The position numbers and the translations under genes are program-made. This document shows, one piece after another, positions 1 to 7,116 of a DNA stretch of 11,388 bases. The stretch is from Clostridium sp. UBA6758 (GTDB taxonomy: Bacteria; Bacillota; Clostridia; Clostridiales; Clostridiaceae). How positions within the stretch are numbered: position 1 is the first letter of the stretch; each line of letters starts with the position of its first letter. The notes beneath the pieces are model-generated. The model worked only from the letters and a program-made list of their open reading frames with translations, had not been told where the DNA came from and did not search any database. The stretch lies in the NCBI GenBank assembly GCA_002453475.1, contig DKGY01000054.1, positions 42,279 to 53,666 of the forward strand. Reading direction: 5' to 3'.

Positions 1-2445
1 ATCTACTAGTTCTAAAAGTGGCATATATATCTCTGCTCCCTTAGAAACTACTGAAACTATATTTTCTGGTGCTTCTTCTCTAGAGTTTAATATTATAACT
101 TCACTAGCAGATGCTAACTTTTCAAAGTATACTTTTCCTTCCTTAAAAGCTTCTGCTGCTTCAGTAGCATAAATGTAAGTCTTAGCTTTTCTTGAAGGTG
201 GAACATTCATCTCTGTTCTTGCATTTCTTGTGTTTCTTATAGCATCTATGATATAGTTCATATACTCTTCTGCTTTTAAATTCTCTAAATCATCTTCAAA
301 TTCTGGCCATTTAGCAATTGTTATAGATTCACTTTCTTTAGTTAGGTGAGTATAAATCTCTTCTGTTATATATGGCATTACTGGGTGAAGTAATTTTAAT
401 CCTGAAACTAAAACCTTATTTAGAACATTTAAAGCTACTCCTTTAACTTCTTCATTATCACTATATAATGAAGGTTTAGCAATTTCTATATACCAATCAC
501 AGAATTCAGTCCACATAAAGTCATGAACTTTTTGAAGTGCAATTCCAATTTCATATTTTTCTATATTCTCTGTAACCTCTTTAACAATATTATTAAGTCT
601 TGATAATATCCATTTGTCGGCTACAAAATAGTTTCTACAATCTTTATATTTCTCTATAAGAGCTTCATCATTGTACATCATAACAAACCTTGATGCATTC
701 CAAATCTTATTTGCAAAGTTTCTAGCTGCCTCAACTCTTGATTCATAAAATCTTATATCACTTCCTGGAGCATTACCAGTAACAAGAGAAAATCTTAGAG
801 CATCTGCTCCGTAGTTTTCTATAACCTCTAGTGGATCAACTCCATTATCTAGAGACTTAGACATCTTTCTACCTTGATCATCTCTAACCATTCCATGGAA
901 GAATACTGTTTTAAATGGTACTTCATCCATGTTATATAAACCTGAGAATATCATTCTTGCAACCCAGAAGAATATTATATCTCCACCAGTAACTAATGTA
1001 CTTGTTGGATAAAAATATTTTAAATCCTCTGTATTACCAGGCCAACCTAAAGTTGAGAATGGCCATAGAGCTGAACTAAACCAAGTATCTAAAACGTCCT
1101 TATCCTGATCTAGCTTTGTAGAGTTACACTTACTACAATGAGTTGGTGCTTCTGTTTGAACTATTATCTCTCCACAATCTTTACAGTACCAAACTGGGAT
1201 TCTATGTCCCCACCATAACTGTCTTGAAATACACCAATCTTGAATATTTTCCATCCAGTTATAATAGATTTTTTCAAATCTTTCTGGAATGAATTTTATA
1301 TCTTTTTCTTTCACGGCTTTAATTGCTGGTGCTGCAAGAGTATCCATTTTTACATACCATTGCTTAGAAAGCATTGGCTCAATAGTACATCCACATCTAT
1401 CATGAGTTCCTACATTATGACTATGATCTTTAATCTTAACTAAGTGTCCTTGCTCTTCTAAATCTTTTACTATAAGCTTTCTAGCTTCATACCTTTCAAG
1501 ACCTGAATACTTTCCATAACCTTCAGATATAGTTCCGTTTTCTTCTAAAATCACAACTTCTTCTAAGTTATGTCTCTTACCTACTTGATAATCATTTGGA
1601 TCATGAGCTGGAGTTATCTTAACACAACCTGTTCCAAATTCCATATCTACATAGTCATCGGCAACAACTTCAATCTCTCTCTCTACTAATGGTAACCTAA
1701 GTTTCTTACCAACTAAGTGGGCATATCTTTCATCCTTAGGATTAACTGCTACTGCAGTATCTCCAAGTAAAGTTTCTGGTCTTGTTGTAGCAATTTCAAC
1801 TACTTCATCACTACCTATTACAGGGTAATTGATGTGCCAGAAATGTCCTCCTTGCTCTTCATACTCAATCTCCGCATCTGAAATAGCAGTCATGCATTTA
1901 GGACACCAGTTTGTAATTCTATTTCCTTGATATATAAGACCATCTTTGTATAATTTAACAAAAACTTCTCTAACAGCCTTACTTAAATTTTCATCCATAG
2001 TAAAAGCTTCTCTTGTAAAATCAGCAGAACAACCCATTTTTTTAAGCTGAGTTTTTATTCTATCTCTATATTCATCTGTCCATTCCCAAACTTTTTCTAA
2101 AAATGCTTCTCTACCAATTTCCTTCTTCTTAATTCCTTTTGCAAGTAAAGCTTTTTCCACTCTTACTTCTGTAGCTATACTTGCATGGTCCTCTCCTGGA
2201 AGCCATAATGCGCTATATCCTTGCATTCTCTTAGTTCTTATAAGTATATCTTGAAGAGTATTATCTAAAGCATGACCAAGGTGTAGTTGTCCTGTAATAT
2301 TCGGTGGTGGCATTATTACTGTGTATGGCTTTTTATTTTTATCTACTTCTGGAGTAAAAAATCCACTCTCTTCCCACCACTTATAAAGTCTTTCCTCAAA
2401 CTCTTTAGGATCATAATTCTTTGCTATATTGTTGTTTTCATCCAT
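1..2445 (-). CDS. valS: Valyl-tRNA synthetase (ValRS), C-terminus cut off by window edge
   Basis: Cytoplasmic class I aminoacyl-tRNA synthetase that charges tRNA-Val with valine and edits misactivated threonine. I translated the minus strand from the ATG at 2445: 815 codons stay open to base 1. The class I signatures are both present: HLGH at residues 55-58 (in a [15 protein letters not shown] context) and KMSKS at 527-531 ([10 protein letters not shown]). The CP1 editing domain lies between them and includes the AHDPND segment at about 280-285. Two CxxC pairs at about 422-440 suggest a zinc knuckle, and CPKC at about 180 is another. Family members are usually about 880 residues, so roughly the last 65 residues, the C-terminal coiled-coil arm, lie outside the window. 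The start is supported by a full N-terminus ([17 protein letters not shown]) and an AGGGCAGG-like site just upstream. Expression is controlled by the T-box leader upstream. Identification is very secure. Confidence 0.97.
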   Translation of the reverse strand, partial: MDENNNIAKNYDPKEFEERLYKWWEESGFFTPEVDKNKKPYTVIMPPPNITGQLHLGHALDNTLQDILIRTKRMQGYSALWLPGEDHASIATEVRVEKALLAKGIKKKEIGREAFLEKVWEWTDEYRDRIKTQLKKMGCSADFTREAFTMDENLSKAVREVFVKLYKDGLIYQGNRITNWCPKCMTAISDAEIEYEEQGGHFWHINYPVIGSDEVVEIATTRPETLLGDTAVAVNPKDERYAHLVGKKLRLPLVEREIEVVADDYVDMEFGTGCVKITPAHDPNDYQVGKRHNLEEVVILEENGTISEGYGKYSGLERYEARKLIVKDLEEQGHLVKIKDHSHNVGTHDRCGCTIEPMLSKQWYVKMDTLAAPAIKAVKEKDIKFIPERFEKIYYNWMENIQDWCISRQLWWGHRIPVWYCKDCGEIIVQTEAPTHCSKCNSTKLDQDKDVLDTWFSSALWPFSTLGWPGNTEDLKYFYPTSTLVTGGDIIFFWVARMIFSGLYNMDEVPFKTVFFHGMVRDDQGRKMSKSLDNGVDPLEVIENYGADALRFSLVTGNAPGSDIRFYESRVEAARNFANKIWNASRFVMMYNDEALIEKYKDCRNYFVADKWILSRLNNIVKEVTENIEKYEIGIALQKVHDFMWTEFCDWYIEIAKPSLYSDNEEVKGVALNVLNKVLVSGLKLLHPVMPYITEEIYTHLTKESESITIAKWPEFEDDLENLKAEEYMNYIIDAIRNTRNARTEMNVPPSRKAKTYIYATEAAEAFKEGKVYFEKLASASEVIILNSREEAPENIVSVVSKGAEIYMPLLELVD

Positions 2446-2501
2446 TGTTATTACCTGCCCTTCTATGATTTTATTTTTTACTTTTAATTTCTTGTTACAA
2501 T

Positions 2502-2562
2502 AATTTCAGTGCAAAATGGCTATAATATCCAAAAATTTCAGCTAAACTACTACACTGAATTT
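2502..2562 (-). repeat. Imperfect inverted repeat in the valS leader, downstream of the attenuator
   Basis: The arms AATTTCAGTG (2502-2511) and CACTGAATTT (2553-2562) pair at nine of ten positions across a 41-base loop. The repeat lies in the roughly 180-base untranslated stretch between the T-box terminator and the valS start. A third AATTTCAG copy at 2534-2541 competes for the same arm. It has no T-tract on the valS strand, so it is not an obvious terminator. It could be a stability or processing structure, or chance in AT-rich DNA. Confidence 0.35.
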
Positions 2563-2624
2563 AACCTCTAATTTATTTACATCTTTAATACTACGCTAAA
2601 TTAATAGATTAATATCAAATTAAT

Positions 2625-2660
2625 AAAAAAAAGCGCTATCACCCCAAAGGACGACAGCGC
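2625..2660 (-). terminator. Intrinsic terminator of the valS T-box leader
   Basis: On the minus strand GCGCTGTCGTCC (2660-2649) pairs with GGGTGATAGCGC (2644-2633) in a 12-base-pair stem with three wobble pairs and a four-base TTTG loop. Eight T residues follow (2632-2625). Forming the T-box antiterminator uses CCTTT from this region and breaks the stem, so this is the OFF state of the switch. Confidence 0.95.
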
Positions 2661-2850
2661 GCGTTACCACCTTTATTTCTCAAAATTACTTTTAAGACTC
2701 TCTTAATTTTAACGATGAGGAACCACCGTCTCTAGCTACTTAATTTCGCTAAAGCAACTCCGAAGCAACCTTCAAAATACTTCCTATAGAAAACCTTTCA
2801 GCCATGGATTTTCCTCTCTTAATAATTCATATTTTTACTCCTCTTCATCA
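2625..2850 (-). promoter_or_regulatory. T-box riboswitch (valine specific) controlling valS
   Basis: This RNA leader senses uncharged tRNA-Val and permits read-through into valS. Read on the minus strand, the Stem I base pairs GAAG (near 2847) with CTTC (near 2763). It encloses an AGUA-type specifier-loop side, the AGAGAGG segment and a GGCUGAAAG apical part. The inferred specifier codon is GUU (2769-2767), in the context GAAG-GUU-GC. A short Stem III hairpin (ACGGTGG/CTCATCGT) lies near 2708-2732. The T-box proper is AAAGGUGGUAACGCG (2674-2660). Its bulge UGGU (2669-2666) would pair with an ACCA end whose discriminator base is A, as in tRNA-Val. AAAGG (2674-2670) pairs with CCUUU (2650-2646) to form the antiterminator, which excludes the terminator. 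The usual T-box consensus is GGUACCGCG; here it reads GGUAACGCG. The class is very secure; the exact codon register is inferred. Confidence 0.93.
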
Positions 2851-2892
2851 CAGTCAATTTATTATATATTATATATGTTTCTCTTTTATAAT

Positions 2893-2920
2893 ATTATATA
2901 CAATATCAATCTTTTGTCAA
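2893..2920 (-). promoter_or_regulatory. Housekeeping promoter of the valS T-box transcript
   Basis: On the minus strand a perfect -35 TTGACA (2920-2915) and a perfect -10 TATAAT (2898-2893) are separated by 16 bases. The predicted start is near 2886, about 35 bases before T-box Stem I. This is the best sigma-A-type match in the window. Confidence 0.85.
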
Positions 2921-3010
2921 TACAAACTTTAAAATATAATTTTCATAAATTTATACATGTTTATAGTATATTTTAGAATAAAGTGGAAAATATTAAGATA
3001 AAGTACTAAT

Positions 3011-3018
3011 TAGGAGGT
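3011..3018 (+). promoter_or_regulatory. Ribosome binding site fixing the TTG start of the TPR gene
   Basis: TAGGAGGT sits eight bases before the TTG at 3026. No in-frame ATG lies near this site, and the first residues (NYFAQGNDLYKL) already form the first TPR helix. TTG is therefore the start. Confidence 0.85.
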
Positions 3019-3025
3019 CTTTTCC

Positions 3026-3385
3026 TTGAATTATTTTGCACAAGGTAATGATTTATATAAACTTAAGGACTATAAAAATGCTATTGATATGTATAAAAAA
3101 TCTGCAGAGTTAAAGGAATATGAAGCACCTTCATTTTATAATTCTGCTGTATGTTTTATTAAACTAAAAAACTATAAGGCTGCAATACCTCTTATTCATA
3201 AAGCGTTGAATCTACGAAAGGAAAGTAAATATTATTTCAACCTTGCCTATTGCCATGTAATGATGGACGAAAATAAAAAAGCCCTAAATTATTTTAATAC
3301 TGCCTGGTCTATAGATAATACGGATATGGAATGTGAAAAGGCCATAAGCCTCATACTAGCTAAATATAAAAAAACAAGCCTATAA
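3026..3385 (+). CDS. Small TPR-repeat protein (119 aa)
   Basis: A small soluble protein built almost wholly of tetratricopeptide repeats, helical hairpins that bind other proteins. About three units are visible: residues 1-30 (YFAQGNDLYKLKDYKNAIDM), about 35-67 (FYNSAVCFIKLKNYKAAIPL) and about 69-102 (YYFNLAYCHVMMDENKKALN). Each has the spaced small and aromatic residues (Gly/Ala-8, Tyr-11, Ala-20 type) of the family. There is no signal peptide, membrane segment or catalytic domain, so it is probably a cytoplasmic adaptor whose partner is not evident. It starts at TTG with a strong ribosome binding site. It is divergent from valS and stands alone, ending inside its own terminator. The TPR fold is confident; the function is unknown. 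Confidence 0.88.
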   Translation: MNYFAQGNDLYKLKDYKNAIDMYKKSAELKEYEAPSFYNSAVCFIKLKNYKAAIPLIHKALNLRKESKYYFNLAYCHVMMDENKKALNYFNTAWSIDNTDMECEKAISLILAKYKKTSL

Positions 3386-3396
3386 GCTTGTTTTTT
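3368..3396. terminator. Bidirectional intrinsic terminator overlapping the TPR stop codon
   Basis: ACAAGC (3374-3379) pairs with GCTTGT (3386-3391), and the stem is extended by a run of A on the left and T on the right. Each strand therefore ends in a hairpin plus T-tract. The TAA stop of the TPR gene (3383-3385) lies in the loop. It serves the plus-strand TPR gene and, on the other strand, the operon ending at 3489. Confidence 0.85.
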
Positions 3397-3488
3397 ATAT
3401 TTTAGCCATCCTTTTAACTTCATAATACAATCTGTAACTAATTCTAATATAAATGCTTAGTTGAAGCTTGACTATTTAAATAAAGTCT

Positions 3489-4676
3489 TTAATTCCATTC
3501 TCCTGCAATTTTTCTACCTCTATGCTCTGAATTAAAAGTATCATTATCAAAGTAATTCCCTGCATTGTAAAAAGTTGCATCCACATTTACCCATTTATCT
3601 CTATCCTTTATATAAACTTCATTCCATGAGTGACTAACCCAAGACGTTCCATTATAACCTTCTCCTACAATTAGTCTAACTGGTATATCATTTGCTCTAC
3701 ACATTGCAACATATAAACATGCATAGTCAAAGCATACACCTTTTCCTGTTTTAAAAGTATTTATTGCTCCTGAATTAGTCCCTGTAGGCATTGGATTATT
3801 CATAACTTCTTTAGCCTTATCATCATCATAGATTATAGCATTACCTATCCATTCATACAAAGCTCTTGCTTTATCATAATCATTATCATATTTTTTAGTT
3901 ATACTTAAAGCAGTATTATCTATAACCTCATTAGATTTAATTCCCTCATCTAGGGTTACTCCATTATAAAAAACTATTCCCTGAAGATATCCATTTACAT
4001 TATCAACCACATTATTTTTCTCATCCACTACTTTAAATGAGTTATCTAATATATTGGGAAAACTTTTAGCTATCTCAGAAGCCGTAACAGGCTCTACAAT
4101 CTTTTCATTAATATAACTATATATGTTAGATGAATTTAACTTACTATCTAATTTTGCATTTTTTAAAAAAATTGATGCATAACTAAGTAGTGCAGCTAAT
4201 ATTATCACATAACATATAGCCTTAGGAATTTGAAATATTCCTCCTAATAAAGCTCTAGTACCTCTCCCTGCATTTCTAATACTAGCATCAATAGCATCTG
4301 AAGCTGGATATAAAACAATCCTGCATATAAATTCTATAAAGGCTTTAAATATCTGATAAATCAATAAGAATGTAATTAATAATATTATTACATTAAATAG
4401 CTTAGATTTAGTAATAAGATAAGCAAAGGATGAAGAAATCTTAGATGATATATATTCGACTAATCCATATTTATCTAATGTAAACACATCTTTTACTACC
4501 ACCGTAGTTAATATTATTGAACATACCATTGCTATGGAAGTTAAAACTCCCTTGATGGTAACCACCATGCTTTTACTTTTCAATTTAAATATAAAACCCA
4601 TTAATACAGGATATATAAATGCTATAACTAATACTAATGAAACAATATTTATATTATATTCCTCTAAAAATTCCAT
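3489..4676 (-). CDS. Four-helix membrane protein with external transglutaminase-like domain
   Basis: A 395-residue protein. Four hydrophobic helices lie at about residues 11-32, 40-62, 93-117 and 150-171. A transglutaminase-like (papain-fold) domain occupies about 255-380. Its triad is visible: Cys315 (GKGVCFDYA), His349 (SHSWNEVYI) and Asp366 (WVNVDATFY). Positive residues cluster at 31-41 and 119-141, so by the positive-inside rule the catalytic domain should face outside. The segment at about 134-168 (GRGTRALLGGIFQIPKAICY, then a hydrophobic run) resembles the last helix of CvpA-type membrane proteins; that is a motif-level judgement. Bacterial members act as peptidases or cross-linking enzymes, often on cell-wall proteins; the substrate here is unknown. 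AAGGAGGGA lies just before the ATG. It is last in the cluster, 41 bases after recX. Confidence 0.88.
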   Translation of the reverse strand: MEFLEEYNINIVSLVLVIAFIYPVLMGFIFKLKSKSMVVTIKGVLTSIAMVCSIILTTVVVKDVFTLDKYGLVEYISSKISSSFAYLITKSKLFNVIILLITFLLIYQIFKAFIEFICRIVLYPASDAIDASIRNAGRGTRALLGGIFQIPKAICYVIILAALLSYASIFLKNAKLDSKLNSSNIYSYINEKIVEPVTASEIAKSFPNILDNSFKVVDEKNNVVDNVNGYLQGIVFYNGVTLDEGIKSNEVIDNTALSITKKYDNDYDKARALYEWIGNAIIYDDDKAKEVMNNPMPTGTNSGAINTFKTGKGVCFDYACLYVAMCRANDIPVRLIVGEGYNGTSWVSHSWNEVYIKDRDKWVNVDATFYNAGNYFDNDTFNSEHRGRKIAGEWN

Positions 4677-4717
4677 CCTATCCCTCCTTTTCTATCCTGT
4701 TATTTTTCTTCTAGGCT

Positions 4718-5581
4718 TTAATTATAGAAATCTTCACCTTTAATAATCTTGTTCAAAGCAGTTTTGATATCGCTGTAATTATAACCCTTTCTTAAAAGAA
4801 AATCCTGTAACTTTTTCTTTATTTTAATCACATCTTCTTCTGATTTGCTAAGACGCTCATATCTTTTCTCTGCAACACTTAGAAGTTCCTCCCATTGATT
4901 TTCCTTAACTTGTTCATAACTATACTCTGTAAATTCTTTTATATTCTTCTCTTCCCTAATTTCTAATTTATTTACTACTGACTTTATAGTATCAAAATTA
5001 TATCCCTTAGATATTAAAAAAGTATTAAGTTTACTTTTAATTTTGTTTATATTACCTTCATTTTTACATAGCACCTTAAGTTTTTTTTCCGCTAACTTTA
5101 AAGCCACTGCTTCTTCATCCTCAGAAGAAATTTTACTTAGTATGCTATTTATTATATCCTCAGATATGCCCTTTTTTATAAGTTTATATTTAATGTTACC
5201 TTTACCTTCAATTCTAATATTTTGTGTTACAAAAGCTTTGGCATAATATTCATCATCAATAAATTTATATTCCTTTAAAAATTCTATAACTCTATCTATG
5301 ACATTGTCCTCATACTCTTTCTTTTGTAAAAATTCTCTCACTTGAAACTCACTCTTTAGAGCTCTCTCAATATACTTTAAAGTCTTTGTCTTTGCTGTAA
5401 GGTAATTATCTTCAATTATAACTTTCTTTAGCTCTTCAACATTTATTTCCTTTCCCTTAGCTAAATTATGATAATATACCAATTCACTGCTACATCCAAA
5501 GGCAAATTCATTATTTATAAATATATTTACTCTGTTATCCTTTTTCTTTTGAGCCTCAATCTTCGTAATTACTTTACTCAC
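4718..5581 (-). CDS. recX: RecX, regulator of RecA filaments
   Basis: RecX binds in the groove of RecA-DNA filaments and limits RecA activity in recombination and the SOS response. The protein has 287 residues, in the range of long Firmicutes RecX (B. subtilis about 264) and longer than proteobacterial forms (about 150). It has a beta-rich N-terminal part at about 1-60, then RecX three-helix repeats at about 64-105, 107-148, 155-206 and 231-279. The characteristic FIDDEYYAKAF segment is at 107-117. The last two repeats share a closely similar KL-x-FL-x-KGYN motif, pointing to internal duplication. The start codon is GTG (5581-5579); AAGGA at 5592-5588 has ideal spacing, and there is no early ATG. 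It sits 38 bases after the M16 protease gene and is not beside recA. I saw no SOS box. Confidence 0.93.
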   Translation of the reverse strand: MSKVITKIEAQKKKDNRVNIFINNEFAFGCSSELVYYHNLAKGKEINVEELKKVIIEDNYLTAKTKTLKYIERALKSEFQVREFLQKKEYEDNVIDRVIEFLKEYKFIDDEYYAKAFVTQNIRIEGKGNIKYKLIKKGISEDIINSILSKISSEDEEAVALKLAEKKLKVLCKNEGNINKIKSKLNTFLISKGYNFDTIKSVVNKLEIREEKNIKEFTEYSYEQVKENQWEELLSVAEKRYERLSKSEEDVIKIKKKLQDFLLRKGYNYSDIKTALNKIIKGEDFYN

Positions 5582-5619
5582 TGTTCTTCCTTCCCATCAT
5601 CTATAGAAATTATAACTCC

Positions 5620-6867
5620 TTACTCCTTATCACTTAGAAGCACATGAATAGTAGGCTTATTTAATACTTTTTTAGCTACTTCATATAAGTCTTGAGCTAC
5701 TATATCATTTAAATTCTCCATATCTTCATTAAATTGATATAAATTCTCATCTTCCATAGCCTGATGTACTACATAATTTCCTAAATCGGATGAGTCCTCT
5801 AAAGTAGAAGCTATAGCCGTCTTAAACACCTTTTTCATTAAATTTATAGTATTAGCATCAAATACAATTATTTCCTCTTTAATCTTTTCTATACACTGAT
5901 TTATAGTTTTTATAGATGCATCTACATCCTCTGGAGCTACTGCTGCATAAATATATAAAGTATTCAAGTTATTTGTTGAATCAAGACTCGTATATATATC
6001 ATAGGCAAGTCCCCTGTCTTCCCTAAGTTCTCTAAATAATATAGAGTTAGAGCTCTCTCCAAACTTATGATTTAATATTCTTAAAGCTAATTCTTCTCTC
6101 TTGGATAGATCATTAAAAGTATATAAATATATTATTGTACTTTGCTCCATATTATCTCTATACGTAATCTTAAATTTTTCTTTATTTTTCTCAAAATCTA
6201 AAGTAGGTTTATCTACTTCTTTCCTTTGCCATTCCTTAAAATATTTCTTAACCAAATCTATTACATATTCATGGTCATAAGAAGACACCACTGTTATCAC
6301 TGTATTATTAGGAACATATTGATTATCGTAATATCTAATTAAATCTTCCCTGTTAATTGACTTTACAATAGCTTCTTTTCCTATTACATCAATCTTTAAT
6401 GGGCTATGAGTAAAAGCCATATCATTGATTTTTTGGAAAGATAAATCTTCTACATCATCCTTACCACTTCTTAACTCTGCTAGTATTACACCTCTTTCCT
6501 TCTCAATATGTTCTTCTAAAAAAGTAGGATATTGAAGTAAATCACTAATTAATTCTAAACTTTCATCTAATTCTTCGTTTAAAGTAGTTGTATTAAAAAC
6601 AGTGGACATATAATCCGTGTAAGCATTATACTCTCCACCCAAATTTTCCAAATCACTATTTAATTTTTCATTATCTCTATTAACAGTTCCTTTAAAAAGC
6701 ATATGCTCTATAAAATGGGATATACCTCTCTCTTGATTTCCTTCACAAGTTGCTCCAACCTTGACCCCTATATTTAAAGAAGCTATTTGAGTTTCTTTTT
6801 TTATAGTAATTAATCTAAGTCCATTTTCCAAATATGTTTCTATTGTATCAAATAAAAATTTTTTCAT
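5620..6867 (-). CDS. M16-family zinc metallopeptidase
   Basis: A 415-residue M16 (pitrilysin/processing-peptidase-like) protease, matching the common 400-430-residue bacterial form. The inverted zinc motif HxxEH is intact: His51, Glu54 and His55 in HFIEHMLFKG, with the third ligand Glu131 exactly 76 residues later (ERGVILAEL). The C-terminal half carries the second M16 domain with the conserved Arg/Tyr segment RELREDRGLAYD (residues 279-290), so this is a single chain holding the catalytic and the partner-like domain. There is no signal peptide, so it is cytoplasmic. Relatives degrade short peptides or process signals; the substrate cannot be read from sequence. AAGGAGA precedes the ATG by four bases. 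It is the first gene of the minus-strand cluster and is divergent from the helicase. Confidence 0.93.
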   Translation of the reverse strand: MKKFLFDTIETYLENGLRLITIKKETQIASLNIGVKVGATCEGNQERGISHFIEHMLFKGTVNRDNEKLNSDLENLGGEYNAYTDYMSTVFNTTTLNEELDESLELISDLLQYPTFLEEHIEKERGVILAELRSGKDDVEDLSFQKINDMAFTHSPLKIDVIGKEAIVKSINREDLIRYYDNQYVPNNTVITVVSSYDHEYVIDLVKKYFKEWQRKEVDKPTLDFEKNKEKFKITYRDNMEQSTIIYLYTFNDLSKREELALRILNHKFGESSNSILFRELREDRGLAYDIYTSLDSTNNLNTLYIYAAVAPEDVDASIKTINQCIEKIKEEIIVFDANTINLMKKVFKTAIASTLEDSSDLGNYVVHQAMEDENLYQFNEDMENLNDIVAQDLYEVAKKVLNKPTIHVLLSDKE

Positions 6868-7116
6868 ATATTCTCCTTACTTTAAAATCTATATATATAA
6901 TTATACCTATAATTCTAATTATATCTACACATAATATAATATATGATTTTCTATAAATGTAGTAGAGTTTTATATTTCCACCTGTACAATTTTTCTCGTA
7001 TTTCAATATACCCAGTGATAAATACCTAGTGATAAAATTTCAGTTTACAATTGCTATTATAAGTATACTATGTTACTATTAGATGTATTTAAAGAAAAAA
7101 GAGAAGAGGAATATGA
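6868..7116. promoter_or_regulatory. Divergent intergenic region between M16 protease and helicase
   Basis: This 249-base AT-rich spacer must hold promoters for both directions. Facing the helicase there are two tandem 14-base copies of a CCTAGTGATAAAAT-like motif (7011-7038) and a TTTACA (7044-7049) / TACTAT (7066-7071) pair with a 16-base spacer. Facing the protease there are several TATAAT-like hexamers near 6900-6950, but none has a good -35, so I do not assign that promoter. Confidence 0.5.
7011..7038 (+). repeat. Tandem 14-base repeat with extended -10 look upstream of the helicase
   Basis: CCCAGTGATAAATA (7011-7024) is followed directly by CCTAGTGATAAAAT (7025-7038), matching at 11 of 14 positions. 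The second copy contains TGATAAAAT, an extended -10 form (TG-n-TAAAAT). It matches 13 of 14 bases of the promoter core before the gene at 8821. It could be a promoter, a doubled regulator site, or both. Confidence 0.5.

Larger units (their letters stand above)
2446..3025. other. 580-base divergent intergenic region between valS and the TPR gene
   Basis: From left to right it holds an untranslated valS leader with an inverted repeat, the T-box with its terminator, the valS promoter, and about 100 bases of AT-rich DNA upstream of the TPR gene. On the plus strand I found only a weak TPR promoter candidate: TAGAAT at 2974-2979, with the poor -35 TTATAC at 2951-2956. I saw no small coding sequence with a ribosome binding site here. 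Confidence 0.7.

Noticed and set aside
1240..1443. Open frame on the plus strand inside valS, and a similar one at 2287-2487
   Set aside because: Both are antisense to the well-supported valS frame, are rich in Phe/Tyr/Cys as expected of shadow translation, and lack ribosome binding sites.
2767..2769. Glycine (GGU) specifier one base upstream in the T-box
   Set aside because: The UGGU bulge predicts an A discriminator, which fits tRNA-Val rather than bacterial tRNA-Gly, and the downstream gene is valS.
3470..3487. Small inverted repeat GACT...AGTC just after the transglutaminase stop
   Set aside because: Only four outer bases pair strongly and the interior is ordinary AT palindrome; the hairpin at 3368-3396 explains termination better.
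4534..5246. Plus-strand open frames at 4534-4743 and 5043-5246
   Set aside because: They are antisense to the transglutaminase and recX genes, hydrophobic by reverse reading of AT-rich codons, with no start context.
6890..6950. Multiple TATAAT-like hexamers before the M16 gene
   Set aside because: The stretch is so AT-rich that -10 look-alikes are expected by chance, and none has an acceptable -35 at 16-18 bases.
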